A stretch of DNA of 64,000 bases. Source: Streptomyces sp. PCS3-D2 (GTDB taxonomy: Bacteria > Actinomycetota > Actinomycetes > Streptomycetales > Streptomycetaceae). The translations under genes and the position numbers were made by a program. The stretch is taken from positions 1,612,001 to 1,676,000 of the forward strand of contig NZ_CP097800.1 of assembly GCF_000612545.2 (NCBI RefSeq), read 5' to 3'. Shown one piece after another: positions 33,030 to 44,312 of this stretch. The stretch's first letter is position 1; every line of letters begins with the position of its first letter. Under the pieces are notes generated by a model. It did not search any database and had not been told where the DNA came from. It saw nothing but the letters and a program-made list of their open reading frames with translations.

Positions 33030-34979
33030 CTAGTCGACGGTGGCGGCCGACTCGCTGTCGTAGCGGCCGTCCAGCTTGGCCACCAGGCCCGTGACGTGCC
33101 GGGCGATGTCCGGGGCGGTCAGCCCGATCTCGGCCAGGACCTCCTTGCGGGAGGCGTGGTCGAGGAAGCGCTGCGGGATGCCGAAGTCGCGCAGGGGTAC
33201 GTCGACCCCCGCATCCCGGAGCGCCTGCGAGACGGCGGAGCCCACGCCGCCGGCGCGGCCGTTGTCCTCGACGGTCACGACGACGCGGTGGCGGTCGGCC
33301 AGCGGGGCCAGGGCCTCGTCCACGGGCTTGACCCAGCGCGGGTCGACCACCGTCGAGGTGATGCCCTGCTTGTCCAGCAGGTCAGCGATCTCCAGGCACA
33401 TCGGGGCGAGCGCACCGACCGAGACGAGCAGTACGTCCGTGGGGGCACTGCCCAGGTTCGAGGAGTCGAGGGACAGGGTGGCGTCGGCGGCCGGTGCGCG
33501 CAGCACGTCCATGCCGCCGATCCGGCCGACGGCCGGGACGGCCGGGCCGACGACGCCCTTGGAGAAGCGCACCACGGTCGGCGCGTCCTTGACCTCGACG
33601 GCCTCGCGCAGCTGCGCCCGCAGCTGCTCGGCGTCGCGCGGGGCGGCCAGGCGCAGACCCGGGACCACCTGGAGGATGGACATGTCCCACATGCCGTTGT
33701 GGGAGGCGCCGTCGGTGCCGGTGACACCGGCGCGGTCCAGGACGAAGGTGACTCCGCACTTGTGCAGCGCGACGTCCATCAGGACCTGGTCGAAGGCGCG
33801 GTTGAGGAAGGTGGCGTACACCGCGAAGACCGGGTGGGCGCCGCCGGTGGCGAGGCCCGCCGCGGAGGTGGCGCCGTGCTGCTCGGCGATGCCGACGTCG
33901 TAGATGCGGTCCGGGAAGGCGTCCGCGAACTTCTTCAGACCGACCGGCTGGAGCATGGCCGCGGTGATGCCGACGATGTCCTTGCGCTCCTTGCCGAGCC
34001 GGACCATCTCGTCGGCGAAGACGGAGGTCCAGCTGGCGGCGTCGGTGGAGACGGGCAGGCCGGTGTCGGGGTGGATGGGACCGATGCCGTGGAAGCGGTC
34101 GGCCTCGTCCTGCTCCGCGTGGGTGTAGCCGCGGCCCTTCTGGGTGAGGCAGTGCACGATGACCGGGCCGCTGAAGCGCTTGGCGCGCTGCAGGGCCGAC
34201 TCCAGGGCCTCGATGTCGTGGCCGTCGATGGGGCCGATGTACTTCAGGCCCAGGTCCTCGAACATGCCCTGCGGGGCGATGAAGTCCTTGAGGCCCTTCT
34301 TGGCGCCGTGCAGGGTCTCGAAGAGCGGCTTCCCGACGACGGGGGTGCGCTCCAGGATCTCCTTGCCGCGGGCCAGGAAGCGCTCGTAGCCGTCGGTGGT
34401 GCGCAGGGTCGCCAGGTGGTTGGCGAGGCCGCCGATGGTCGGGCCGTAGGAGCGCTCGTTGTCGTTGACGACGATGACGAGCGGGCGGTCCTTGGCGGCG
34501 GCGATGTTGTTCAGCGCCTCCCAGGCCATGCCGCCGGTCAGGGCGCCGTCGCCGATGACGGCGGCGACGTGGTGGTCCTCGCGGCCCAGCACCTCGTTGG
34601 CCTTGGCGAGTCCGTCGGCCCAGCCCAGGACGGTGGAGGCGTGCGAGTTCTCGATCACGTCGTGGTCGGACTCGGCGCGCGAGGGGTAGCCGGACAGGCC
34701 GCCCTTGGAGCGCAGCCCCGCGAAGTCCTGGCGGCCCGTGAGCAGCTTGTGGACGTAGGCCTGGTGGCCGGTGTCGAAGAGGACCTTGTCCTTGGGCGAT
34801 TCGAAGACCCGGTGCAGGGCGATCGTCAGTTCGACCACGCCGAGGTTGGGGCCGAGGTGCCCGCCGGTCTTGGAGACGGCGTCGACGAGGAAGGACCTGA
34901 TCTCTGCGGCGAGCTGGATCAGCTCCTCCTGGCTGAGCAGGTCCAGATCGCGCGGTCCCTTGATGCGGGTCAGCAGCAC
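33030..34979 (-). CDS. dxs: 1-deoxy-D-xylulose-5-phosphate synthase
   Basis: 649 residues from GTG 34979, with AAGGAGG just upstream. It condenses pyruvate and glyceraldehyde-3-phosphate using thiamine pyrophosphate, the entry step of the MEP isoprenoid route. The TPP signature is [16 protein letters not shown] (about 152). Also seen are [16 protein letters not shown] and the transketolase pyrimidine-domain motif [10 protein letters not shown]. Full length. Transcribed alone: a terminator follows, and the upstream gene xylH is separated by its own terminator. Confidence 0.95.
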   Translation of the reverse strand: MLLTRIKGPRDLDLLSQEELIQLAAEIRSFLVDAVSKTGGHLGPNLGVVELTIALHRVFESPKDKVLFDTGHQAYVHKLLTGRQDFAGLRSKGGLSGYPSRAESDHDVIENSHASTVLGWADGLAKANEVLGREDHHVAAVIGDGALTGGMAWEALNNIAAAKDRPLVIVVNDNERSYGPTIGGLANHLATLRTTDGYERFLARGKEILERTPVVGKPLFETLHGAKKGLKDFIAPQGMFEDLGLKYIGPIDGHDIEALESALQRAKRFSGPVIVHCLTQKGRGYTHAEQDEADRFHGIGPIHPDTGLPVSTDAASWTSVFADEMVRLGKERKDIVGITAAMLQPVGLKKFADAFPDRIYDVGIAEQHGATSAAGLATGGAHPVFAVYATFLNRAFDQVLMDVALHKCGVTFVLDRAGVTGTDGASHNGMWDMSILQVVPGLRLAAPRDAEQLRAQLREAVEVKDAPTVVRFSKGVVGPAVPAVGRIGGMDVLRAPAADATLSLDSSNLGSAPTDVLLVSVGALAPMCLEIADLLDKQGITSTVVDPRWVKPVDEALAPLADRHRVVVTVEDNGRAGGVGSAVSQALRDAGVDVPLRDFGIPQRFLDHASRKEVLAEIGLTAPDIARHVTGLVAKLDGRYDSESAATVD

Positions 34980-35158
34980 CCGTGCCTCCTTGCAGTTGCT
35001 TGCTGGTCTGTCGAGTCTAATGTTCCGTTCGCGGGCGCGGTCATCGGGCCGTCCCGGCGGAGTCACAGCTTTGTCATACATGTACACACCGCCGCACGGC
35101 CACACATCACAAACGGGCGTATACCCGCACGGGAGTGCCTGCATTTGCACGCACGGAT

Positions 35159-35187
35159 GCCCGGCGCCACGCGGAGTGGCGCCGGGC
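35159..35187 (-). terminator. Terminator of xylFGH
   Basis: GCCCGGCGCCAC (35159-35170) and GTGGCGCCGGGC (35176-35187), 12 perfect pairs with a 5-nt loop, 56 nt after the xylH stop. Immediately right, CCGCCGCGG/CCGCGGCGG near 35208-35229 could form a second stem. The dxs promoter must lie between here and 34979. Confidence 0.85.
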
Positions 35188-35242
35188 ACTGTGACGGTTC
35201 TTACCGCCGCGGTCCGCCGCGGCGGACCGGTCGGGCGCGCGG

Positions 35243-36555
<1,313 letters not shown>

Positions 36556-36559
<4 letters not shown>

Positions 36560-37335
36560 TTGCCGGCCTCCGAGGTGCGGGCCGCCCGGCGGGTCACGGC
36601 GTTGTCCGTGGCACCGGTGATGGCGGAGATGATCTCTTCCTGCGAGGTGTCGGCGACGTTGAAGACACCGTTGTTGCGGCCCAGCCGCAGGACCGCCACC
36701 TTGTCGGCGACGGCCTTCACATCGGCCATGTTGTGGCTGATGAGGATGACCGCGTGGCCGCGCTCGCGCAGCCGCTCCACGAGGTCGAGCACCTGTGCGG
36801 TCTGCTCGACGCCGAGGGCCGCGGTGGGCTCGTCGAGGATGACGAGCTGGGGCTCGCCCAGCATGGAACGGGCGATCGCCACGGTCTGGCGCTGACCGCC
36901 CGACAGCGAGGCGATGGGGATCCGGACACTGGGGATCCGGATGGACAGGGTGGTCAGGAGTTCGCGGGCGCGCCGCTCCATCTCCACCTCGTCCAGGACG
37001 CCGAACCTCTTGAGCTCGCGGCCGAGGAAGAGGTTGCCGACGACATCGATGTTGTCGCACAGCGCCAGGTCCTGGTAGACCGTCGCGATGCCCAGGTTCT
37101 GGGCGTCCTGGGGCTTTCCGATGGCGACCGGGCGCCCCTCCCATTCGATGACGCCTTCATCGATGGGGTGCACGCCGGCGATCGTCTTGACCAGCGTGGA
37201 CTTTCCGGCACCGTTGTCGCCGACGAGGGCGACCACTTCACCGGAGTGGATCTCGAGTTCTACGTCGGTGAGGGCCTGAACGGCACCGAACCGCTTCGAG
37301 ACCCCTCGCAACGCCAGCACGGGCGCAGCGGACAC
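36556..37335 (-). CDS. xylG: Xylose-type sugar ABC transporter ATPase
   Basis: 259 residues from GTG 37335. The AAGGAG lies directly against an in-frame ATG at 37344 but nine nt before the GTG, so the GTG is the better start. One ABC domain: Walker A G-D-N-G-A-G-K-S-T, signature L-S-G-G-Q, Walker B V-I-L-D-E-P-T, switch I-S-H-N. Unusually for sugar transporters of the RbsA/XylG type, only a single nucleotide-binding domain is encoded, about half the E. coli length, as in many actinobacterial versions. It powers XylH. Confidence 0.87.
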
Positions 37336-37478
37336 ATGAACCATCTCCTTCGCCGCCTGACCGGCGGGGATGTCGTGCAAAAGAGCAGGAGCGGGACGAA
37401 TGGGGGAGGAACGTTTCTGCCCGGCGCCCCGCCCGGTGGCGGGGATGAGGAGGGAGGGGCGCCGGTCAGGCACGGGGG

Positions 37479-37497
37479 CCGCCTCGCGCAGAGGCGG
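37479..37497 (-). terminator. Partial terminator/stabiliser hairpin between xylF and xylG
   Basis: CCGCCTC/GAGGCGG around GCGCA, 10 nt after the xylF stop, inside a 170-nt gap. Such hairpins commonly raise the ratio of binding protein to transporter subunits by stopping or protecting the transcript. Role is inference. Confidence 0.5.
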
Positions 37498-37506
37498 CGG
37501 GGGCCG

Positions 37507-38619
37507 CTACTTCAGGCCGGCGGCGGCGCAGGCCGCCGCGTACTTGTCGGTGCAGATCTCGTCGACCGAGTAGACGCCGTCCTTGACGACGGTGTCCTTG
37601 ATGTTGGCCTTGGTCAGCGAGATGACCGGGATCAGCACGGAGGGGACGCCCTTGGTGGTGGGGCTGTCGACCGTGGACGTGGTGCCCTCGGGCTTCCCGC
37701 CCTTGGCGAGGGCGACGGCCATCTGGGCGGCGGCCTCGGCCTCGGGGGCGTACGGCTTGTAGACGCTCATGAACTGCTCGCCCGCGACGATGCGCTGGAC
37801 GCCGGCGAGTTCGGCGTCCTGGCCGGTGACCGGGGGCAGCGGGGAGACGCCGGCGGCCTTGAGGGCGGTGATGATGCCACCGGCCATGCCGTCATTGGCG
37901 GAGTAGACACCGATGACCTTGTCCTTGCCGAGCGCGGAGAGCGCGGCCGCCATGTTGGTGTTGGCGTTCTCCGGCTTCCACTCGACGGTGTCGTACTCCT
38001 TGCCGACGTTCACCTTGCCGTCGAGCTCGGAGTGCGCGCCGGACTTGAAGAGCTTGGCGTTCGGGTCGGTGACCGAACCGTTCATCATGACGATCTGGCC
38101 GTCCTTGGCCTTGTCGCCCAGCGCCTCAAGCAGGGCCTTGCCCTGGACCTTGCCGACCTCTTCGTTGTCGAAGGAGGTGTACGCGTCGATCGGGCCCTCG
38201 GCCAGGCGGTCGTAGGCCACGACCGGGATGCCCGCGTCCTTGGCCTTCTTGACCGAGCCGGCGATGGCCTTGGAGTCCACCGCGTCGATGATCAGGACGT
38301 CCACCTTGTTGGTGATCATCGTGTCGACCTGGGAGTTCTGCGTGGTCGCGTCCTGCTTGGCGTTGGCGTAGACGACCTCGCCCTTGCCGCCGGTGAGCTC
38401 GGCGACCTTCTTCTCGATCAGCGGCTTGTCGAACTTCTCGTACCGCGCGGTCTGGTTCTCCGGCAGGAGCAGGCCGATCTTGATCGCGTCGCCCTTGGCG
38501 GCGCCGGACGACTCCTTCGCCTTGTCGCCGGCCTCCTTGGCGCTGCCACAGGCGGCAAGGGAAACGGCCATGGCGCCGGCGGCAACGGCTACGGCGGCTC
38601 TGCGCATACGCGTGTTCAT
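37507..38619 (-). CDS. xylF: Xylose-type substrate-binding lipoprotein
   Basis: 370 residues; signal peptide with lipobox S-L-A-A-C (Cys24), start ATG 38619 preceded by GGAGGTTCAAGTA. Periplasmic-binding-protein-1 fold: I-G-L-L-L-P-E-N-Q-T-A-R-Y-E, V-D-V-L-I-I-D-A-V-D, P-V-V-A-Y-D-R-L, then the hinge strands I-G-V-Y-S-A-N-D-G-M-A-G and V-T-G-Q-D-A-E. It captures the sugar outside the membrane for XylGH. The ROK regulator gene lies directly upstream on the same strand. Confidence 0.9.
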   Translation of the reverse strand: MNTRMRRAAVAVAAGAMAVSLAACGSAKEAGDKAKESSGAAKGDAIKIGLLLPENQTARYEKFDKPLIEKKVAELTGGKGEVVYANAKQDATTQNSQVDTMITNKVDVLIIDAVDSKAIAGSVKKAKDAGIPVVAYDRLAEGPIDAYTSFDNEEVGKVQGKALLEALGDKAKDGQIVMMNGSVTDPNAKLFKSGAHSELDGKVNVGKEYDTVEWKPENANTNMAAALSALGKDKVIGVYSANDGMAGGIITALKAAGVSPLPPVTGQDAELAGVQRIVAGEQFMSVYKPYAPEAEAAAQMAVALAKGGKPEGTTSTVDSPTTKGVPSVLIPVISLTKANIKDTVVKDGVYSVDEICTDKYAAACAAAGLK

Positions 38620-38736
38620 TACTTGAACCTCCCTGACGAGGCCGCTACGCCGCGGCCGAGGTGGATGTGAGTCAACCCCGGCCGCGTTTTGCCGTCAAGG
38701 AGTGAATTCTTAACGAGATGACAACGGTGCCATTCG

Positions 38737-39951
38737 TTATCTACCTGAAGGCAAGACGGCTGGAGCTCGCACTCCACTTCCATGATCTGACAAAAGTGTC
38801 GAATCGCCCATCTCGCTCAGCACGAGAGCCAGTGCGCCCAGCACCTCGGCACGGCCGCCCAGGGACCCCGTCAGCACCGACAGCTGTCGGGCCGCGCTGG
38901 GGATCGCATACCTCCCCACTGATTCACGGATGGGGGCCAGGACCAGTTCACCCGCCTCCGCCAGCGAGCCGCCCAGCACCACCCGGCTGGGGTTCAGGAG
39001 GTTGCACAGGCTGGCCACGCCGCTGCCGATGTGGCGGCCGACATCGGTGATCACCCGACGGCAGCCGGGGTCCCCGTCGCGGGCCAGCTCGACCACCCGC
39101 TCCATCGTCAACTCCGGCCCGTGCGTGCCCTGGAGCAGCGGCAGGACGTACCGGGCCGCGGCGAAGGTCTCCAGGCAGCCGCGGTTGCCGCAGCGGCAGA
39201 CCGGGCCCGATTCGTCCAGCGTGATGTGCCCGATCTCGCCCGCCGTGCCGCCCGGGCCGCGGTAGATCTGGCCGTTGATCACCAGGCCGGCGCCGACGCC
39301 GCTGGCCACCTTGATGTAGGCCAGGTCCTTCACCCCGCGGCCACTGCCCCAAACGAGTTCGCCGAGCGCGCCGAGGTTGGCGTCGTTGTCCACGTAGACG
39401 GGCACTCCGAGGCGCTGCGAGAGCTCCTGGCGCGGATTGATCCCCGCCCAGCCCGGCAGGATCGCGGTGGAGCCCAGGGTCCCGGACTCCACGTCGATCG
39501 GGCCGGGGACGCCGAGCCCGACCCCGATGACCTTGTCCAGCCCGACCCCGATGCCCTCGATCAGGCGCCCGACCAGTGCTTCCGCCCGGTCGAAGCCGTC
39601 CGCCCAGGAGGCGTCCACGTCCAGCGGCTCGGTCTCCTCGGCCAGCACCTGGTGGGCGAGGTTGCCGACGGCCACCCGGAGGTGGGTGTGGCCGAAGTCG
39701 ACGCCGATCACGATGCCCGCGTCACCGCTGAGCGACACGCTCCGTGCCCGCCGACCTCCGGCCGAGGTGTCGGTGACCTCGACGGTCCCGCCGTCCTTGA
39801 GCTCCCGGACGATGTTGGAGACCGTGGCCGCCGACAGTCCGGTGGTACGGGCGATCTCCGCCTGGGTCAGCGACCCCGCGAGCCGCACCGCCCGTACGAC
39901 CCGTTCGAGATTCGCGCGGTGCAGCGACGACTGCGATCCGGGAGTCTGCAC
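38737..39951 (-). CDS. rok7B7: ROK-family transcriptional regulator
   Basis: 404 residues from GTG 39951. N-terminal winged helix-turn-helix (about 25-70, L-T-Q-A-E-I-A-R-T-T-G-L-S-A-A-T-V-S). ROK kinase-like domain with V-D-F-G-H-T-H-L, G-V-P-G-P-I-D, D-N-D-A-N-L-G-A-L-G-E and the zinc-binding C-R-C-G-N-R-G-C-L-E (about 247-256). In S. coelicolor the gene in this position, Rok7B7, controls xylFGH and carbon-catabolite responses; assignment here is by synteny and family. The 117-nt gap to xylF should hold its operator. Confidence 0.85.
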   Translation of the reverse strand: MQTPGSQSSLHRANLERVVRAVRLAGSLTQAEIARTTGLSAATVSNIVRELKDGGTVEVTDTSAGGRRARSVSLSGDAGIVIGVDFGHTHLRVAVGNLAHQVLAEETEPLDVDASWADGFDRAEALVGRLIEGIGVGLDKVIGVGLGVPGPIDVESGTLGSTAILPGWAGINPRQELSQRLGVPVYVDNDANLGALGELVWGSGRGVKDLAYIKVASGVGAGLVINGQIYRGPGGTAGEIGHITLDESGPVCRCGNRGCLETFAAARYVLPLLQGTHGPELTMERVVELARDGDPGCRRVITDVGRHIGSGVASLCNLLNPSRVVLGGSLAEAGELVLAPIRESVGRYAIPSAARQLSVLTGSLGGRAEVLGALALVLSEMGDSTLLSDHGSGVRAPAVLPSGR

Positions 39952-40548
39952 GACTCATCCACTCCTGCCCTGTAGCGACGGCCAGCCGTCGCCCCCCGGC
40001 CGGGTCGCCTCGCGGCTGCGCGCTCCGAGTCCCCGGCATCTCTCCAACTTGTGAACCTTAAGTCGAGCCTTTGCGCATCCGCACGTCAAGAGGCTGACAT
40101 GACACGAAACGGGCCTACCGGCCGAAAGGGGGAGGGAGTAGCCCCGCGGATCGTGTTACGGTCGCTGGGGCGCCGGTCCTCTGCGGCCCTTCCGGCCGGA
40201 CCGGGCGCCCGTCATGTCAGCGCGAGGCGAGGAGGTGTTCGGGATGAGTCCCGATCGAAGTCCTCGCAGCGCTCTGTGCGGCTGACCCGCCGAACGGCCC
40301 TTCGGCCGAACGGCTGAGCAGCCGGCCTTTCCCTGAGTGCGCGCGGCGGTGCACCACCGCGCCCGTGCGCTGCTGCGTGCATCCCGCGTCCCCCTTTTCC
40401 GCATGACCGGACGACCTCGTCCGGCGTGCGTCACCCCAGTCCGTCGGCGTCCGGCCGGCCCGCAAGGCCGCCGCACACCGACTGTCGATCACTCCACGTG
40501 ACCGTGCGGCTTCGCGCTGCCCGGAACCGTGGAAGGAGGTTATGTGCC
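39952..40548 (+). ncRNA. Divergent region with long structured mgtA leader
   Basis: 597 nt without a protein gene. Two nested structures stand out in the mgtA direction: GCGAGGA (40227-40233) with TCCTCGC (40261-40267) enclosing TCGGGA/TCCCGA (40239-40244, 40249-40254), then GCCG-AA-CGGCC-CTTC-GGCCG-AA-CGGC (40289-40314). Further GC hairpins run to about 40420. TTACGGT at 40155-40161 is a possible -10. The layout fits a cis-acting Mg2+ or proline-type leader controlling mgtA, but I could not match it to the M-box consensus. GGAAGGAGG at 40531-40539 is the ribosome site. Confidence 0.4.
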
Positions 40549-43269
40549 ATGACCATGCTCACCCCCCGTACGCCGGCCAAGCTCGCGCCGCCGGGCCGGT
40601 CCCGCCGCGAGCGCAAGGCCGCCGAGCTGGAGTCCCGTACCCGGCTCGTCGGCGAGCGCCTCGCCCGGATCAGCGCCGGACCCGGCGTAGGAGCCCTGCA
40701 GTCCGTGGACGCGTCCGCGGCGGGCCTCACCCACGCCGAGGCCGCCCTGCGCCTGGAGCGCCACGGCGCCAACGTCGTCGCCCACGAGCGCACCCCGCGC
40801 TGGTACGTCCAGCTGGTGAAGGCCTTCTGGAACCCCTTCATCGCGGTCCTGGTCGTCCTGGCCGCCGTCATGTACTGGCAGGACCCCGCGGACCCGGGCG
40901 TCGTCATCCTCACCGTGATGGTGGTGATCAGCGGACTGCTGCGCTTCTGGCAGGAGTACCGCTCCGGTCGCGCCGCCGACGCGCTCAGGCAACTGGTCAC
41001 CACTACGTGCGCGGTGCGGCGCCGGTCCCACAGCGGGTCCGCCGCCACCACCTTCGAAGTGCCCATGGACCAGGTGGTTCCGGGCGATGTGGTGAGGCTG
41101 GCCGCGGGCGACCTGATCCCGGCCGACCTGCGCCTGCTCACCGCCAAGGACCTGATGGTCGGCCAGGCCGCACTCTCCGGCGAGTCCCTGCCGGTGGCCA
41201 AGGCGGACACCCGCGCGGAGGACCTGGGTCAGCAGGACACGACCGACCCGGTCGAGGCCGACAACCTGGCCCTGATGGGCACCTCGGTCACCTCCGGCAC
41301 CGCCACCGGGGTCGTCGTCGCCACCGGAGCGGACACCTACTTCGGCTCGATGGCCGGCTCCCTGGTCGGCGAGCGCCCGCAGACCGCCTTCGACACCGGT
41401 GTGCGCAAGGTCAGCTTCCTGCTGATCCGGTTCATGCTGGTCATGGTCCCGGTGGTCTTCATGATCAACGGCCTGACCAAGGGTGACTGGGACGAGGCCT
41501 TCCTCTTCGGTGTCGCGGTCGCCGTCGGCCTGACCCCCGAGATGCTCCCGATGGTGGTCTCCGCCAACCTGGCGCGCGGTGCCGTCGCCCTGTCCAAGCG
41601 CAAGGTGGTCGTCAAGCGGCTGGGCGCCATCCAGAACCTGGGCGCGATGGACGTGCTCTGCACCGACAAGACCGGCACCCTCACGGAGGACCGGATCGTC
41701 CTGGACCGGTACCTGGACGTGCACGGCAACGAGGACGGCGAGGTCCTGGAGTACGGCTACCTCAACGCGCACTTCCAGACCGGGCTGCGCAACCTCATGG
41801 ACCAGGCGGTCATCGACCGCGTCAACGAGGCCGAGGAGGTTGTCGTCGACGCACGGTTCTCGATGGTCGACGAGATCCCCTTCGACTTCGCCCGGCGCCG
41901 GATGTCCGTGGTCCTGGCCCGCAACGCGCTCGTCGGGGGCTCCGGACCGGTCGAGCACGTCATGATCACCAAGGGTGCGGTCGAAGAGGTCCTCGCTCTC
42001 TGCACGCACGTCACCGACCGCGGCGAGACGGTGGAGCTGACCGAGCAGCTCCGGTGGCACGTCACCCGGATCGCCGAGGACCACAACCGGCGGGGCCTGC
42101 GGGTCCTCGCCGTCGCCACCCGCGGCTTCGACACCCCGCGCAACACCTACTCCGTCGCCGACGAGGACCGGCTGACCCTGGTCGGCTTCCTCGCCTTCCT
42201 CGACCCCGCCAAGGCGGACGCCGCCCGCGCCCTGGAAGGACTCGCCGACAAGGGCATCGCGGTGAAGGTCGTCACCGGCGACAACGAGCTCGTCGCCGCG
42301 CGGGTCTGCGCGGACGTCGGCATCGACGTGGGGACCGTGGTCCTGGGCGCCATGACCGACGACCTCGACGACGCCGAACTGCGCGCGCTGGCAGCCCGTA
42401 CGACGGTCTTCGCCAAGGTCAACCCGGTCCAGAAGGCCAGGATCGTCCGGGCCCTCCAGGCGGACGGGCACACCGTCGGCTTCCTCGGCGACGGCATCAA
42501 CGACGCGGCCGCGCTGCGCGACGCCGACGTCGGCATCTCGGTCGACACCGCCGTCGACATCGCCAAGGAGTCGGCGGACATCATCCTGCTGGAGAAGGAC
42601 CTGACCGTCCTGGAGCAGGGCGTCCTCCAGGGCCGGACCACCTTCGGCAACACGATCAAGTACATCAAGATGACCGCGTCGTCGAACTTCGGCAACGTCT
42701 TCTCGGTCCTGGTCGCGAGCGCCTTCATCCCCTTCCAGCCGATGCTCGCGATCATGCTGCTGGTCCAGAACCTGGTCTACGACATCGCCCAGCTCGCGAC
42801 CCCGTGGGACCGGATGGACGAGGAGTACCTGCGCCGGCCCCGCACCTGGGACGCCAGGGGCATCGGCCGCTTCATGGTCACCATCGGCCCGATCAGCTCG
42901 ATCTTCGACATCGCGATGTTCCTGATCATGTGGCACGTCTTCGCCGCCAACAGCGAGGCGAGCCAGTCCCTCTTCCAGTCCGGCTGGTTCGTCGAGGGCC
43001 TGCTCTCGCAGACCCTGATCGTCCACATGATCCGTACCCGGAAGATCCCCTTCATCCAGTCCCGCGCCTCCTGGCCGGTCATGGTGATGACCGTCCTCGC
43101 CGTACTGACCGGGCTCTGGCTGCCCTTCTCGCCGCTGGCCTCCTCGCTGGGCTTCGTCGCCCTGCCGGCGAGCTACTTCCCGTGGCTGATCGGTGTGCTG
43201 CTCGCGTACTGCACGCTCACCCAGCTCGTGAAGACCTGGTACATCCGCCGCTTCGGCACCTGGCTGTAG
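40549..43269 (+). CDS. mgtA: Magnesium-translocating P-type ATPase
   Basis: 906 residues from ATG 40549, nine nt after GGAAGGAGG; an ATG at 40542 is in another frame. Phosphorylation motif C-T-D-K-T-G-T-L-T (Asp373), actuator A-L-S-G-E-S-L-P-V, hinge G-D-G-I-N-D-A (about 647), and V-G-L-T-P-E-M-L-P in helix M4 typical of MgtA/MgtB. About ten membrane helices. Imports Mg2+ with ATP. The long 5' leader suggests RNA-level control. Convergent with ngcG across small hairpins. Confidence 0.92.
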   Translation: MTMLTPRTPAKLAPPGRSRRERKAAELESRTRLVGERLARISAGPGVGALQSVDASAAGLTHAEAALRLERHGANVVAHERTPRWYVQLVKAFWNPFIAVLVVLAAVMYWQDPADPGVVILTVMVVISGLLRFWQEYRSGRAADALRQLVTTTCAVRRRSHSGSAATTFEVPMDQVVPGDVVRLAAGDLIPADLRLLTAKDLMVGQAALSGESLPVAKADTRAEDLGQQDTTDPVEADNLALMGTSVTSGTATGVVVATGADTYFGSMAGSLVGERPQTAFDTGVRKVSFLLIRFMLVMVPVVFMINGLTKGDWDEAFLFGVAVAVGLTPEMLPMVVSANLARGAVALSKRKVVVKRLGAIQNLGAMDVLCTDKTGTLTEDRIVLDRYLDVHGNEDGEVLEYGYLNAHFQTGLRNLMDQAVIDRVNEAEEVVVDARFSMVDEIPFDFARRRMSVVLARNALVGGSGPVEHVMITKGAVEEVLALCTHVTDRGETVELTEQLRWHVTRIAEDHNRRGLRVLAVATRGFDTPRNTYSVADEDRLTLVGFLAFLDPAKADAARALEGLADKGIAVKVVTGDNELVAARVCADVGIDVGTVVLGAMTDDLDDAELRALAARTTVFAKVNPVQKARIVRALQADGHTVGFLGDGINDAAALRDADVGISVDTAVDIAKESADIILLEKDLTVLEQGVLQGRTTFGNTIKYIKMTASSNFGNVFSVLVASAFIPFQPMLAIMLLVQNLVYDIAQLATPWDRMDEEYLRRPRTWDARGIGRFMVTIGPISSIFDIAMFLIMWHVFAANSEASQSLFQSGWFVEGLLSQTLIVHMIRTRKIPFIQSRASWPVMVMTVLAVLTGLWLPFSPLASSLGFVALPASYFPWLIGVLLAYCTLTQLVKTWYIRRFGTWL

Positions 43270-43352
43270 CAGGAGGGGGGCCGATGCCGCCCACCGTCCG
43301 GCGGACGGCCGCGCACCCGGCCGCCGCGCTCGGACGCGGAGCGGTCATCGGA

Positions 43353-43369
43353 CCCCGCCCCACGCGGGG
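43353..43369. terminator. Short hairpin between mgtA and ngcG
   Basis: CCCCGC/GCGGGG with a 5-nt loop just outside the ngcG stop. A second CCGTCC/GGACGG stem at 43294-43308 lies nearer mgtA. Together they probably end both convergent units. Confidence 0.5.
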
Positions 43370-43372
43370 CCG

Positions 43373-44299
43373 CTACTTCAGGGTCGCCGAGGTGAGGCCC
43401 GCCTGGATCTGGCGCTGGAAGGAGAGGTAGACCACCAGCATCGGGATCATCGCGATGGTCACGCCGGCGAAGAGCACGGGCAGGTCGGTCTCGTAGCCCT
43501 GCTGTTGCTGGAGCTGGATCAGGCCCTGGGTGAGCAGATAGCGCTCGGGGTCCGATCCGGTCTGGGGCTGCATCAGCACGGAGGGCAGGATGTACTGGTT
43601 CCACTGGCCCAGGACGTTGAAGATCCCGACGCTGATCAGGCCGGGCTTCGCCATCGGCACCATCACCTGGAAGAAGATCCGGGTGTCGGAGGCGCCGTCG
43701 ATCACCGCGGCCTCGTGCACCGCCGTCGGCAGGGTGCGGAAGAACGAGTGCATGAAGAAGACGGTGAACGGCATCGAGTACGCCACGTACACGAGGATCA
43801 GGCCCTGGTACGTGTTGAGCATGTCGAACCGCTTGACCATGAAGAACAGCGGGACGAGTGCCAGGAAGACGGGGAACATCGCCCCGCTGACGAAGAAGTA
43901 GTAGATGAACCGGTTGCCCGGGAAGGGGTAGCGGGCCAGGACGTAGGCCGCCATCGAGCCGAGCAGCATCGTCAGCGGGACCGAGAACACCATCACGATG
44001 AGGGTGTGGGCGAAGTAGTCGCCGATGCCCTTGTCCCAGGCCCGCCCGAAGGCGTCGAGGTTCCAGTTGGTGGGCCAGCTGAGGGCCGAGCCGCCGATCT
44101 GCGCGTCGGTCTTGAAGGAGCCGAGCGCCAGCCAGATCAGGGGCAGCACGATCAGCACGGCCCACAGGACGAGGAAGCCGTGGGAGAAGACGTTGAGGAC
44201 CATGCCCTCGGAACGCCCCGCACCCCGTTCCCCGCCGGGGGCGGCTCCCCCGGACCGCTCCGCAGCGGATTCGCCCGGGGCCTTGATCACTGTGGTCAT
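43373..44299 (-). CDS. ngcG: Sugar ABC transporter permease (NgcG-like)
   Basis: 308 residues, six predicted membrane helices of the MalG type. The cytoplasmic EAA loop reads E-A-A-V-I-D-G-A-S-D-T-R-I-F-F-Q-V-M-V-P. It follows ngcF by 13 nt. By order and family it matches the NgcEFG transporter for N-acetylglucosamine/chitobiose in Streptomyces; substrate specificity is inferred. No ATPase is encoded here, consistent with use of a shared ATPase such as MsiK elsewhere. Confidence 0.85.
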   Translation of the reverse strand: MTTVIKAPGESAAERSGGAAPGGERGAGRSEGMVLNVFSHGFLVLWAVLIVLPLIWLALGSFKTDAQIGGSALSWPTNWNLDAFGRAWDKGIGDYFAHTLIVMVFSVPLTMLLGSMAAYVLARYPFPGNRFIYYFFVSGAMFPVFLALVPLFFMVKRFDMLNTYQGLILVYVAYSMPFTVFFMHSFFRTLPTAVHEAAVIDGASDTRIFFQVMVPMAKPGLISVGIFNVLGQWNQYILPSVLMQPQTGSDPERYLLTQGLIQLQQQQGYETDLPVLFAGVTIAMIPMLVVYLSFQRQIQAGLTSATLK

Positions 44300-44312
44300 G
44301 ACGGTCTCCCGC

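Noticed and set aside
38700-40060. Shared TGAA-TTAA motif as a Rok7B7 operator upstream of both xylF and rok7B7
   Set aside because: Similarity (about 38703-38716 and 40049-40063) is too weak and gapped to call by eye.
40150-40548. M-box (ykoK) Mg2+ riboswitch
   Set aside because: The conserved M-box core elements I know could not be aligned, so only a generic structured leader is claimed.
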